Of a stretch of DNA of 28,374 nt, positions 9,925-21,900 are shown piece after piece. The notes under the pieces were generated by a model. That model saw only the letters and a program-made list of their open reading frames with translations, was not told the DNA's origin and ran no database searches. The position numbers and the translations under genes are program-made. The stretch is from Plakobranchus ocellatus. Taxonomy: Eukaryota; Mollusca; Gastropoda; Plakobranchidae. Each line of letters opens with the position of its first letter. Position 1 is the first letter of the stretch. The DNA lies in contig BLXT01006644.1 of assembly GCA_019648995.1 (NCBI GenBank), forward strand, positions 333,588 through 361,961, written 5' to 3'.

Positions 9925-12900
9925 GTAGTTGTTAAAAACAAATACCTAATTTCAATTTTTCATACTAATGTTAACAAATTAATGTTTGCAGACTTCATCA
10001 TGGCTGATTAAGAAATGTAAACACAAACATAGAAAATTTTTTAGGGGGGGGTGTTATTTCCCTCTTTTGCTTTTATTTTTCTTTTTTGTTTGTGAAAAGG
10101 GCATTGGTTAGCCAGTGAGAAAATGACAGGATTATTGTTTGAAAAAGAATTTTTTGTCAGTGTATCAGCTAAAAATATATCCATTTCGGCAGTGGTTGGT
10201 TTTGAGTAACAAAATATCAAATTATAAGGGCTTGTATTGGTTGGCCATAATTTGAAGTGCCATAGAATGGATCAAAACTTCACATTGCTGGACCTTGAAT
10301 TATTGAAAGGCGCCAAATTAGGGGTTCACCTTTGCATTGAAAACCTCATAATTCGAAGTGCCAGGAAATGGACCAAAACTTCAAGTTATAAGACTTTGAT
10401 AGTTTGAATTTTTATTGGGGTCGAAGAACACCCATCGATTATTACCAGATAATGTGCCAATGCGATCACTTAGACTAATAGTAATAGCAATACAACTTAA
10501 GTGATGGTTGGATACATATGTGTCGGGATGATATAACTCTGCAGGTGTATGTGTGATGTTATGTTAGATCTAGGTGGATGCTTTGCCAGCACTACATTTT
10601 ACAAAGCCTCTAGGTGCTCAAGTTACTGGTGGTACTCGTATTGAAATGAGTTTTAAAAAAGGCCAAACACAGTGGTTCTAGTCACACCCAGCACACCTTT
10701 TCCCATCCTGAGCTTCCTCCATCATCCCTTTCCTGCACCAGTAACTGACTTTGTCTGAAACTTATTTCATGTATTTTTGTCATCATGGCTAAATCTAGAT
10801 CTATACATGTATCTAGTGTGACTGATAAAGAGAGATTTATCAGCCGCTTACAGTATGTGGCAGAGCACACACCAACTCTAGGCCTACATTCGGCAACCCA
10901 CTTCCCTGTCCTCTCACCCTAGTTTGATCCCTCCCCAATCTTACGCTGTGAAGTATGCCAGCTTTGGTAAACAGTGATAGACACTGTTTCAGGGATGGCA
11001 AGGGGAAAACAATTTTTTTCTTATTGCGGTTTGTGGCGATGTGGGCTTCAGGTTGTGATTAATTATGAATTACTTTACTTTGAATAATGAGATCAAACTT
11101 GACAAAGCCAAAGAAGAAGGAAAAAAACCTAGGAAACGAATACTTCAATTTATAAAAAGTAATCAGACTTTAGTCTTCAAGGTTTCCACTGCAATTATAA
11201 CATAATGTATATTAAAATTTATTTGATTCTATTGACATTTTGAATAGAACTTAATTATAGAGATGAAGAGTTAACATAGGTTTTTGTTTATCTTTATCTT
11301 GCCTCGATACAAATGGTAGCTGTGGGAATTTTTTTTTATCTCCATATTGTGACTTTCTGTATTTTTATGAGGTAAAACGCTTGCATTAAGTGTAACCACA
11401 GAACATTAATACGACCTACTAATATCAATTCATAGAGATATGTGTTGCTTTTCATACCTTTTGAGTTGTTTAAGTTTATGAATACCATTTTATGAATTTT
11501 TCTTCATCGCAATACCTAAAGAAATGTTCACCTCTAGCAAAGATTTCATCCTTAAAAAAGTTTAAATTTTGTGAAGTATTTTCAACAAGACAATCTTGAA
11601 TTTCATATGAATATTCATAAGAGCAAAGCTGGCTTTTCTATTCTCCACACCTGTGAGTAGTGTATGTATGATTATTCAATATGAAAAATATTTGTGGCTT
11701 GAAGATAGACTCTTACACTCACAAAATAGCAATAATAGATATTTTTTTTTCATTTCAATAACTATATTTTTTTTTCATTCATTTTCTCACATATCAAAAT
11801 GTATCATTAACATAAGTTAAACTGTTTTGAATCTGTGTTCATACTTGCTTTGCAGATGAGGAAGGCACTGGGTCATGTGGGTCTCTGGTTTGTCTCCATG
11901 GGTTTCCATCAAGCAGCTATGATTGGATCAAGGTTTGTGTCTAGTTGCAGCAGATCATAATTTACCTTTTTCTCTGTTTGTTGGTAATTAAGGGAAAAAA
12001 AAAACTACAAAAATGTAATATCAAACATTTGAGGTATCATGATAAAAGTTAAGAATGCTTTTGTGTTTATTTAAAAAAGAAAGATTTCTCAATAATCTGT
12101 AAATATAAAGATGGCAGTAAATTTAGGCTTTAAGCTCTGTTCATCAATATGGAGATTTTTAATAAATTGATTTTAAACTTAAAATAACGCATAACAATAT
12201 TTGTCTGTTGGTAGACAAAGGTAATATTAATCAAGAAATGTAATCAGGTATTAATATTATTATAAGTATCAGTGCATACTAATACCATTCAAATAGCTGA
12301 TCTGTTTTGTTGAGGAGTTTTGCTTTTGAAAAATTAGCATAGACACTCTTGGGCAATGCATACTTAAACGCATTTAATAAGACTAAACTTTGAAAACAAA
12401 CTTGAAATGGGGCATTACAGGACCACATATATGTTATTCAAATGCCATGATTTATATTAATTTTTTGTTTACAGATTTTGCCTAAATTAAGGGAGCAGTT
12501 TTCTCGCGTCATTATGCTTGACTTTTTAGGTTTTGGGTTCAGTGACAAACCAGTAAGTGAATGTGTATGTGTATATATGCATATTTTTTCTATGTACAAT
12601 ATCAACCTGAAATCTTCAGGGACTTATTTTGCCATAGGTTTGGGTATGGCTTGCCACACCGGTACCCTCGCCTAACAAAATTCTAAAAGCATGAATTCAT
12701 CCTTGAGGTGGAATCGGCTACATGTATGAATCAAATTTTAATGCGTCCCTACTCCCCCCCCCCCCACACACACACACACAAAACTCACCATTTTTCAAAG
12801 CTAGATTAACAAAGTCTAGATATAGATAGATATATGGCTAAGTCCACCAGTATTGTTTACAAAAAGTAACATAAATGTCAAATTTTCATTTAATTTTCAC

Positions 12901-15900
12901 ATTGGTTAAACTACACAGGTCTTAAAGAGCAATATTTGATCTTTCATGTATGTAAGTTTCAGACCTTGATTATTGCTCACAAACTTGTGATTGATAATGC
13001 AATAATGTCACTCAAGAACGTGAGGAATATGACAGTGATTAATAAAAACTTAAACACAATAAAATGAACACCTGAAATACAGAAGTACACATATAATGTC
13101 TGTACTTGATTTATTTCCTTAAAAAACACGATGAAAAAAAAATGGTTAAAAATCAATATTATATGAAATAAGAGCTATAAATCGTGAGGAATGTTACCCT
13201 TCATAAATGGACAAAAATTTCCTTTTTTCATTTTCTCTCCCTATTGAAAAAAAATACATTTAATTTACCTAAAGGCATCCTGACAAATAAGACAAGGAGA
13301 GGGCAACACATGAAAAGATTCTTAAGGAAAAGAGAATGTTTATATGAAAAATATTAAGTTTTAAAAAAAAAATTTGTGAGGATTGTTTCCATGAAAGCAC
13401 GGACAAACATGGTACTAATTCTAGCATTCCTAAATACAGATTCCTCCATATAATAGTATTAATATGTTTAGCAAGTCACCCATGCAATTTACCACGTACT
13501 TGTTATCAAAATTTTAAGAAAAAGTGTAGGACTTTGTAATAACTGCCAATAGCGTGAAAAACGCAAGAAATGCCACAGGACAAAAAGTAGATCTTCAATA
13601 TGTTATTTTTCATCATCTAATCCATGTATGGCATTGAAATGCAGTCAAAAGACTTGAATCATGAGTATTTAAATAAACAGAACCTATGTGAGGAATAACA
13701 AAAATTTTTTAAATTTTAAATCGGGAAAATAAGTGTCAGGAATGCTACTTGGACAGACCAAATTGCCATTCTAAGAACATTCTTCACATGTCTTCAATAA
13801 GTCTAGATCTATAATGTTATGATCTTAATCAACATATTTATTCCTGAACACTTCAAATATGTGAAATTACACAAATGATTAAAAAATTTATCGTTGAGTT
13901 TATTTGTTATAGTGAGTTATGCCAAGAACTGCTGGACGAATTTATCGTAATTACCCATCTTTACTTTCATCTAACTATAACTAGAGTAATGCTAAGTCTA
14001 CCCATGCAAGGAGCTTTGCACATTGTTTAACTCGTAAACAATGATTTCAAAGTATTATTTGACTCATAGGAATGAATTAAAGTGCATTTAAAGCCTCCAA
14101 AGAATACTTCCTTCAATATAGTAATGAACATTCGCTTATCTAGTTTTAAGGATGACATTTTAATTTTAGGACTTATGGGTGCGGCCATGTTGCATGGAAG
14201 TGGAAGCAAGCGGAAATGGCCCTTCGACCTTCATAAAAAGTATAAGGCACTTGTTCCGGTACATTGACAAAACACTCTAGGCTTAGCCTTGTTAATTTGT
14301 GTGACGATCGTTCTCCACAATATCGGACGAATGTTCAGTGCTTGTAAAAACAGCACAAAAACAAAGATTTAAATCCAAATTGGAAACTTTGGCTTACATT
14401 TATGAATGGAATAGTAAAACGCAATTTTTTTTCGGCATTTGTTTAAACACCGCATTCGGTGGTTTTTTTTTGGTATTTTGAGATTTTATTTTTTTTACAC
14501 AAAATGGAAGAGCGGTAGTCACTTTCCTCACGGGATTTCAACAGCGTAGAACTCGGATTAATTTGTTTAGAATTATTATTTTACATCAGGATAAGATAGA
14601 TGGGTTTTGTCTTGCTTTAATAACACACATCGTTAATAAAAACAGTTTAATTTAATACATTAAAACCAATGATAGAAAATCAACACACGGCCTTGTTACT
14701 TTCAATAGGGTCAAAAACAACATTCTCATGACAAAACTTGAATGCAAAGTCAACAAAAACTGTTTTGAAAAACTTTTTAAGCTTAGCCAAGCTTGCTCAT
14801 TATCAATCAAACATATTTACACTAAGTACCATTTTTATTATTTTGTTGAATTTGTGCAATTGGTATTTAAAATAAAACAATTGTATGTAAACAATACTGG
14901 TGGACTTAGCCACATACATATATGTATTAATGTTTAGATATAATATGTGCAAAATGCAACACATACGCAACTTTGATAAACCAAAGTTGCCTCAGTCACC
15001 TACTGACTGAGTGATAGCCGACATAAAGAAACTTTGCCGACATAAAGAAATTTTGTAATTATGTTTTAGTATAAAATCATTTTTTATAAAGCTGTGGAAA
15101 AGTTTTCTTTTCTTCCTACATGTAGTGTCACCACAAATTAATATGCTTTGTATAAAAAAATAAGCCATGGACAGATAGTTTTCAGGGTCTTAGTGAGCGC
15201 CAACTAATTTTCTGTCTGGTCTAAACCTTTTTATAGGTCTAACATTAACAGGGGACAACCCCCCCCCCCCCCCCAAATAACTACAAGTTCTTCTTATAAC
15301 CTCTCCCGGCTTTCTTCCTTATCTCTTTATGGAATACTTTATACCATGTGCAGGACTTTTTTGTCTCTTCTTTATATCTAGGCTTGTTCTGCCTCTCTGA
15401 TCTTTCTAAATAATTAAAAAAAAACACAGCCTATTTGCTCATCCCATATTTTGTATTCTTTAGTTATTTTATATCTCAGTACTGATGAAACCGAGACGAG
15501 CAGTGGCTCATCTGGTCGGGCAGTTGGTTACCAAGTCAGAGGTCCGCTGTTCAAATCCCAGTCTGGGCCAAATCAATTTATCATAGCTTCTCTGTGTCCA
15601 CCCAGCAAACTACCTCATAATGCCGTATGCCTTGAACTATCAGGACCTTATTCCTGGTTCCCTGATGCTTGGACTAAGCATGGAACCCACTTTACTTTTT
15701 AATACTGATGAAAGAAAGAATAAAGGCAAAAAGTTTTGATGTACTAATATGTAGTTACTTTTACTTTTCATTCTAATGGTTATCTTTTCTGAAGAATATT
15801 TAGCAGTGCAAGAAACTCACAAAGCTCATGAAAGAAATGAGATGAAAAAAAAATTGATAAATGTGACAGCTGAGCCTATATTTATTACACTTGCTTCTGC

Positions 15901-18900
15901 TGCTAAACTTCTCATTTTGTTGTGTCTTGTGAGTAAAAAACCTTTTTTATCCTTTTTCTTTAACCATTTGGGCTGTTTTAGTCGTGATCATAATATGCTC
16001 AAGTAAACTAACCTTTTTATAGTAAATTTGAATATTTTTTAAAAAGTGGTCAGTTCTACTTATAAAAAATATGCATATTATCATATTTTTTAAATGTTAA
16101 ATTTAGCATAATGAAACCACTAATCTTGGAATGTGGTGCATCATAAATACTCAATATGTTTTACAGTGTGTTTTCGTATATATTGTACTTTCACCTTAGC
16201 AAAGCTATACTTACACCATTGGAGAACAAGCAGATATTGTGGAGAACCTTCTTATGACATTACATATCGCTGGTGCCCATGTTCTTTCCCATGATTATGG
16301 AGATACTGTTGCGCTGGAACTTTTAGCAAGGTAAATTCTATATAAGAATTTTGTTGGCTTTCATACATAATGATGATTAACTGTTTATCGAAGTGATAAG
16401 TCATAATATCATTTTTTCATTTCATTTTGCACTTGTTGATTAATTTTAAGTTAGATTGTGTGTGATTTTGTTTTGGTTTTAAATGTTCAGATAATATCAA
16501 GCATTAATTTTGGAGGTTTTTGTCTTATGTTTTTGAGGCACTGAACAGGTTTTTGAAAAGAAAATTCAATGCAGTTTAATGCAAATCCTACTGATGATTG
16601 CTGGTTTTATTGTAAGGGTGTTATTCAAGCTTCTTTTTTTCTTTTTAATCTTAATGAAGCTTTTTTTTACTCAACATATTTTCTGGAATGAAATGAATAA
16701 AAAAAATACTGGACGTACATTTTGTTTTGAGGAGAGAGTGATTTCTCCAAAGAGCTCACAAATAAGTTCTGGAGTTCTGAAGATATGTGCAAACATTTTG
16801 ATGTATATATTGTATTGCTTTGTTGGCAACTATTTTGACGGAAGATAAACGTATAAGTCCTGGCATATCTTGAGCGTCGCTTCATCCTTTTTACACACTT
16901 TGAAAAGTATCATCTGTGGCTCATTTAAATTAGGTTGAAGATATTTTTTACCAAATGTTCATTGTGACACATAATATTAATAAAAATCAGTAATTAATTT
17001 TCGTCCACTTGTCAAATCATAGTATGTTTTCAAATCACCTTGCTCTTTTTTTCTAATCACTTTTTAAAAAAATTATTTACTCTTTAGGTACAATATGCAG
17101 CAATCAAGAATAAGCATAAAGTCTTTGACTCTGCTCAATGGAGGTAGGTCTCAGAGTCAAAGTTTTCTACCTGTGGTGGGCTACTTCTCATAAATATTCA
17201 GTTAATAGAAGCTTCACTTGCCAGCAACAAGAATGACAACATTAACATTGAAAACAAAATCAATAACACCAAATATAACTACTTGCTCATGCAGTTGATT
17301 AGCTATGTTTAGCGTATAGGAATGTATCAAAGTTTGCAATTCTGAGTATCATGCTGTGCCCTTTCCCATTCATCCCTTTTACATTACACCATGCTAAGCG
17401 TAACCAATTCAGTCTAGAGCGTCCTAACCAGCCTATGACCACATGGCATATGGGCCAGCAATCCCCTGTCCTAGCTCAAAATCAACGTCCAATAGACTTC
17501 ATTTAAATCAAATCAAGAGTAAGTGAACTGAAATTAGTGGTTGACCCAAAAGATTATAAGAGCCAGACTGCTGTAATTATAGTCTTCATTTGATAAACTT
17601 TTAAATCAGAAATCTTAAACCAAAATGAAAACTATGGGCCCGTAGATTTTCCTTTTAAAGGGATCCTCTGTAGCGCTATCCACTTTTCACCATTGCAAAC
17701 CCTTAGAAAGAAGTTCCATGCTGTTTCAATGATTTGAAATGTCCAGAATGCAACATCCAGCTCATTCAGATTGGCCTCAAGATATATATGAAAGTCACAC
17801 TGCTGAAAATGAAGAGCTTTATTCAGTAGTTTATCTGAATGCTGTCAGTAGCCAACTGAAAAAAGAATGGAATATTCAAATGCAGAAATCTGGGGAAAAG
17901 TTTGCCATAGTTAGTTATATGGGAAAATCATAATGGAGGTAGCTCTATTTCTTAAGTCATATAGGCCTATAGTAACAAGCCATAGTTTACGTGAAACAAT
18001 CTGAATGGAGATGGTTTTATTGCCATAGCGATATGGTCATTGTGAGCAGGAATAGTTCTAGTGCCATAATTTATCTGGGATGATGCCCCTGCAATGGCAT
18101 GTATCTGAAATTGAATTTTTTTTTTTAATTGGAATTCAGTAATGGAGGTGAAAAATTCATTGTTTGCAAAAGTATCAATTATTCAATAACAATTTATGTA
18201 AATGTACCAGCTTTTTTTAGCGCGAACATAGATTCAAATGCATGCATATTGAAATTTGTTTTTGTACATTTACTAACTTAATGGGATTAACTGTTCTCAT
18301 TTATAGATATTTGTATTCCAGTTATCGAAAAAGTACATCAGTATGAATTTGTTTGTGCTTTGCATGACTTCTCAGAAACTTTACCTTGATACCATTTCAA
18401 ATGAGTCTAAATGTCATATTTTGAACATTTGAAGGCACGGCCAGTGGCAGAAACTGCATTCAATAAGACTCACTATTAAGTAGAAAATGATAATCGCAAA
18501 TGGCTAGAGAGTCTTAGAATAATTCTGGGCCAGGATTTTGAAGTTTAAAGTTGTTAAAAGAAGCAGTGAAAAGGAGGGAAAAAAATAACTTTTCAGCTTT
18601 GTTTCCTTCTAGAAAGTTTTACATGCCATTTTCAACACACTAGGACTGGACTCAAGAGATAAAGAAGTCACTGTGGTTTTGAATGAATTGATTTAATTTT
18701 TGATTAACCAAAAGAACAACAGAAGGAGCAGAAAAAAAAAAAGAAACAAAAAAAAAAAAACACACAACAACATAAAAAAAAAAAAGTTTTAGTGTTCAGT
18801 GTTATGTTGGCATGTGATTTTATTTTTACCTTTAGTATTTCTCTCTCTCTTTCTCTCTCTGCAGGAATATTTCCTGATACGCATCACCCAAGACCAGCAC

Positions 18901-21900
18901 AAAAAGTAAAATCTGTGTGTGTTGCTCAGTTGTGAATTAAGATGTCTACATTAAGTGTGCAATTATCTTAGGTTATGTTTAAGGAAAAAGAACATTTTTC
19001 AATTCTTTAACTGAAGAATCATGCATGTTTGCTGGAGGCAAATGAATGAGACAGTGAAAAGATTTGTGACACGAATGGACATAGGAAAAGTTGTCAAGCT
19101 GGTTTTAATCCAGCGTTTTCAAGCTTGTATTGAAAAGATATTTTTCTTTGATATATGAAAATCCTGCAACATGACACCACTACTTTTCTTTGCTATGTTG
19201 ATTTTTGCTCTTTTGATTGGCTCATAATTTGATAGTCTGTAAATCAAGAGAGCAATTCATTTTGTAAGGCTAAATCATTGCCATCGCAATTTTGTTTTCA
19301 GCAATATATCTCTACTCTAGTTAATTTTTAAGAATGCAATGATGGGTTGATTTGATTCTTAAAATTACTTACACATGTTTTTTTTTCCCCCCAATTTCAC
19401 TAGCTGCTTTTGATGCCTGTTCTTGGATATCTTGCGAGTCATTTATACACCTATCACCTTTTTTGTCGAGGGTGAGATATATTTCAAAAGTTTTGAAGTT
19501 AGTTCTGCTTTCTTCTAAATGTATCATCAAGGACTGAATTTCTATTATTTAATGCAAACTGAAATGGTTTTCAATCCGTCTTTGGTTGAAAAAAAGTAGT
19601 TATATAAAGTTTTGTCACTTATTCAACAATTTTTATGCTCTATTAATGATTTTCTGTTTATGGAAACATCTAGCTGCAAAAGAAATTTAGCTGAAGAAAT
19701 TTCTCAAATCAAGGGTAGGTAAATAGTTTGGGCTTGTAGATGAATTGGATAGAGTGATAAATTTTTTTCAAACGATGAAAAATTAAATGATTTGACTGCA
19801 ATCAAAGCAGATTTCAAAGCAATTATCTTTTTTATTTCCCTTTATTTCAGATTCGGGGCAATCTTTGGCAAGAACAAACCATCTACTGAAGACTTCATGG
19901 ATTTTTGGGCCACTTTGCGTTACAATGATGGGGATAAAGCTACTGTTAGGTAAAAATATTAAGAAATACTTTGTTTGACTTCTTAGCTAGGTAGCTTACA
20001 AGTGTAAATATCTATATGACTTTTTTGAAGGAATGTGCTATTCAAACATTCTTTCATTTTTGTGATGAAGCTGAATAGCTCTAGCTGTTTGATATCAAAT
20101 TATCACATAACACATAACTCTAGCATGTTTGATATCCAGTTCTCCCATGATCCACAACTCTAGTATCTTTGATATCCAGTTCTCGCATGGCACATAGCTC
20201 TAGTCATGATTGATATCTAGAACATTATTCCTTGAAATTGAAGCAGTGCTAACTGTTCTAAAAAGTGGAAATGCAGCAATCTCACTGTGAAGATCAAGCT
20301 GAAGTTGTCAAATGAGACAGAGAAGAAAAGATAAATTCAGATGAAAACAGAAATCCTCCCTGGTTCTCAATGTGAAAAAAAATCCCAAGTTCATATCTTT
20401 TCATTCACTGTTGTGCTTTCCAATGGAATTTGAATTCCCAAAGCAACTGGTATATTCAAATTAAATTGTGAACTTTGCTTGGGTGAAAACTGAGAAGAAC
20501 TTGATTAAAAATGTAACTCAATAAAACCATTTGAATTTTTGTTTTCAAAATTATGAATCTATAGAGTTCAGCTGTACTACAGTTAAAAAATTATGTAGAA
20601 ATATGACTCTCGCCATTTCAAAGAATTTCTGCTAATGCTGTCTCTGATTTCTTTTTTTTTTTTTAAATCATACTATGTTGTAGTTCTTGCCTCTTTCAAA
20701 ATTTCACGTACTTTCTTTTCCATTAAAAAAATTTTTTTTTTTTTACCCAAAATCTATTTTTAAAAAATTGTCCAAAACTTCTTGACTCTGTGTAAACGAA
20801 TTTTTCATTTTTTTCTGTTCAGGGTGATCAACTTTTTGAGAGAAAGGCAAGCTTTCAGAGATAGATGGGTTGGAGCCCTGAGACAAACTGCAGTGAATGG
20901 TGAGTGTTCCTAGAGCCTGAACTATCGACGGGACGAGATCAAGTTTTTATGATAAATCCATGAACAGATACTTTTGAAAAATATATTATAAAGATATTGT
21001 AAAGACTTTATGCTAGTGTGATTTTGAGCACATGTTAGAAAATTGATAATGAAATGTTTATTTACTTTCCTGCGTTTTTGAACAAATCATCATTTTCTTT
21101 TTACTTCTGAGTGTCCAAAAGGCCAGGATCTTTACGCATTCATTAGCAACTCAGAGATCTTTTGTCTTCTTATTGTTATGTAGATGGAGATATATAATTC
21201 AATAAGCTATGGTTTAAAGTAATTTCAATGTTAGTAAAACTATTCTTTAGTCTACGGAAAGCAAAGAAGAAAATCTAAAGAAATTTTGTAGTTTATGTCA
21301 TATTAAATGAAGGAAATGATGAAGAAAATTAACAAATGTTTTGAGACAAGTCCTTAAGATGCCAAGGATAATGTTATTGAGGGAAAAAATTATTTATAAT
21401 TCATCCATCCTACTGCATAATATCTTCTAAGAAGCTTTAAACTCCTGCATTGCAGCACAGAATTAAAACATCCCACACCTTCTTCTAACCAATTTCAAAC
21501 TTGCTGATTTGTCAGCTTTATTAAAAGTTTAACTATCTTACTTTCCATTACAAAGATTTCGATCATATGTGATTGATGACTTTTATCTGCCCTTACTTGT
21601 GCAAAAAAATTTTATTTTGATTTAATAATAAGCTCATTCTATTTAATTTGATTTAAAATATCTATGTTTAAAAAAATAAAACCTTTAGTACAAAGATAAT
21701 ACAAATACTGGCCAATTTATAAAGGTTAAATGAAAGAAGATTGTAAGAAAACGTAAAAATGTAGCTCTACATTTTTTTGCTCTTGTTTTCTTTGATACTG
21801 AGGAAAATAAATCACGTTCAAATAACTTTTTTTCACCTTCATGTCATAATGTGATATGAGGTGAATATTTAACTTTTCAAAAACTATTCTTAGAAACAAA

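Larger units (their letters stand above)
12553..16199 (+). other. MEST intron 3 (3,647 bp)
   Basis: This phase-0 intron contains a C/CA microsatellite (12754-12780), possible diverged units of about 180 bp (12998-14010), two abutting hairpins with a 19-bp duplication (14967-15054), a 16-base C run (15259-15274) and a SINE (15491-15702). Open frames at 14082-14267, 14728-14937 and 15776-16006 show no family resemblance. Confidence 0.85.

Noticed and set aside
11933-12474. miR-335-like hairpin in intron 2
   Set aside because: Vertebrate MEST carries miR-335 in an intron, so I looked for a long stem here and saw none.
15451-15702. 83-codon open frame
   Set aside because: It coincides with the SINE at 15491-15702 and is a chance reading of it.
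17739-17933. 64-codon frame in intron 5
   Set aside because: It looks mildly protein-like, but has no recognised motif and no suitable splice frame with MEST exons 5 and 6.
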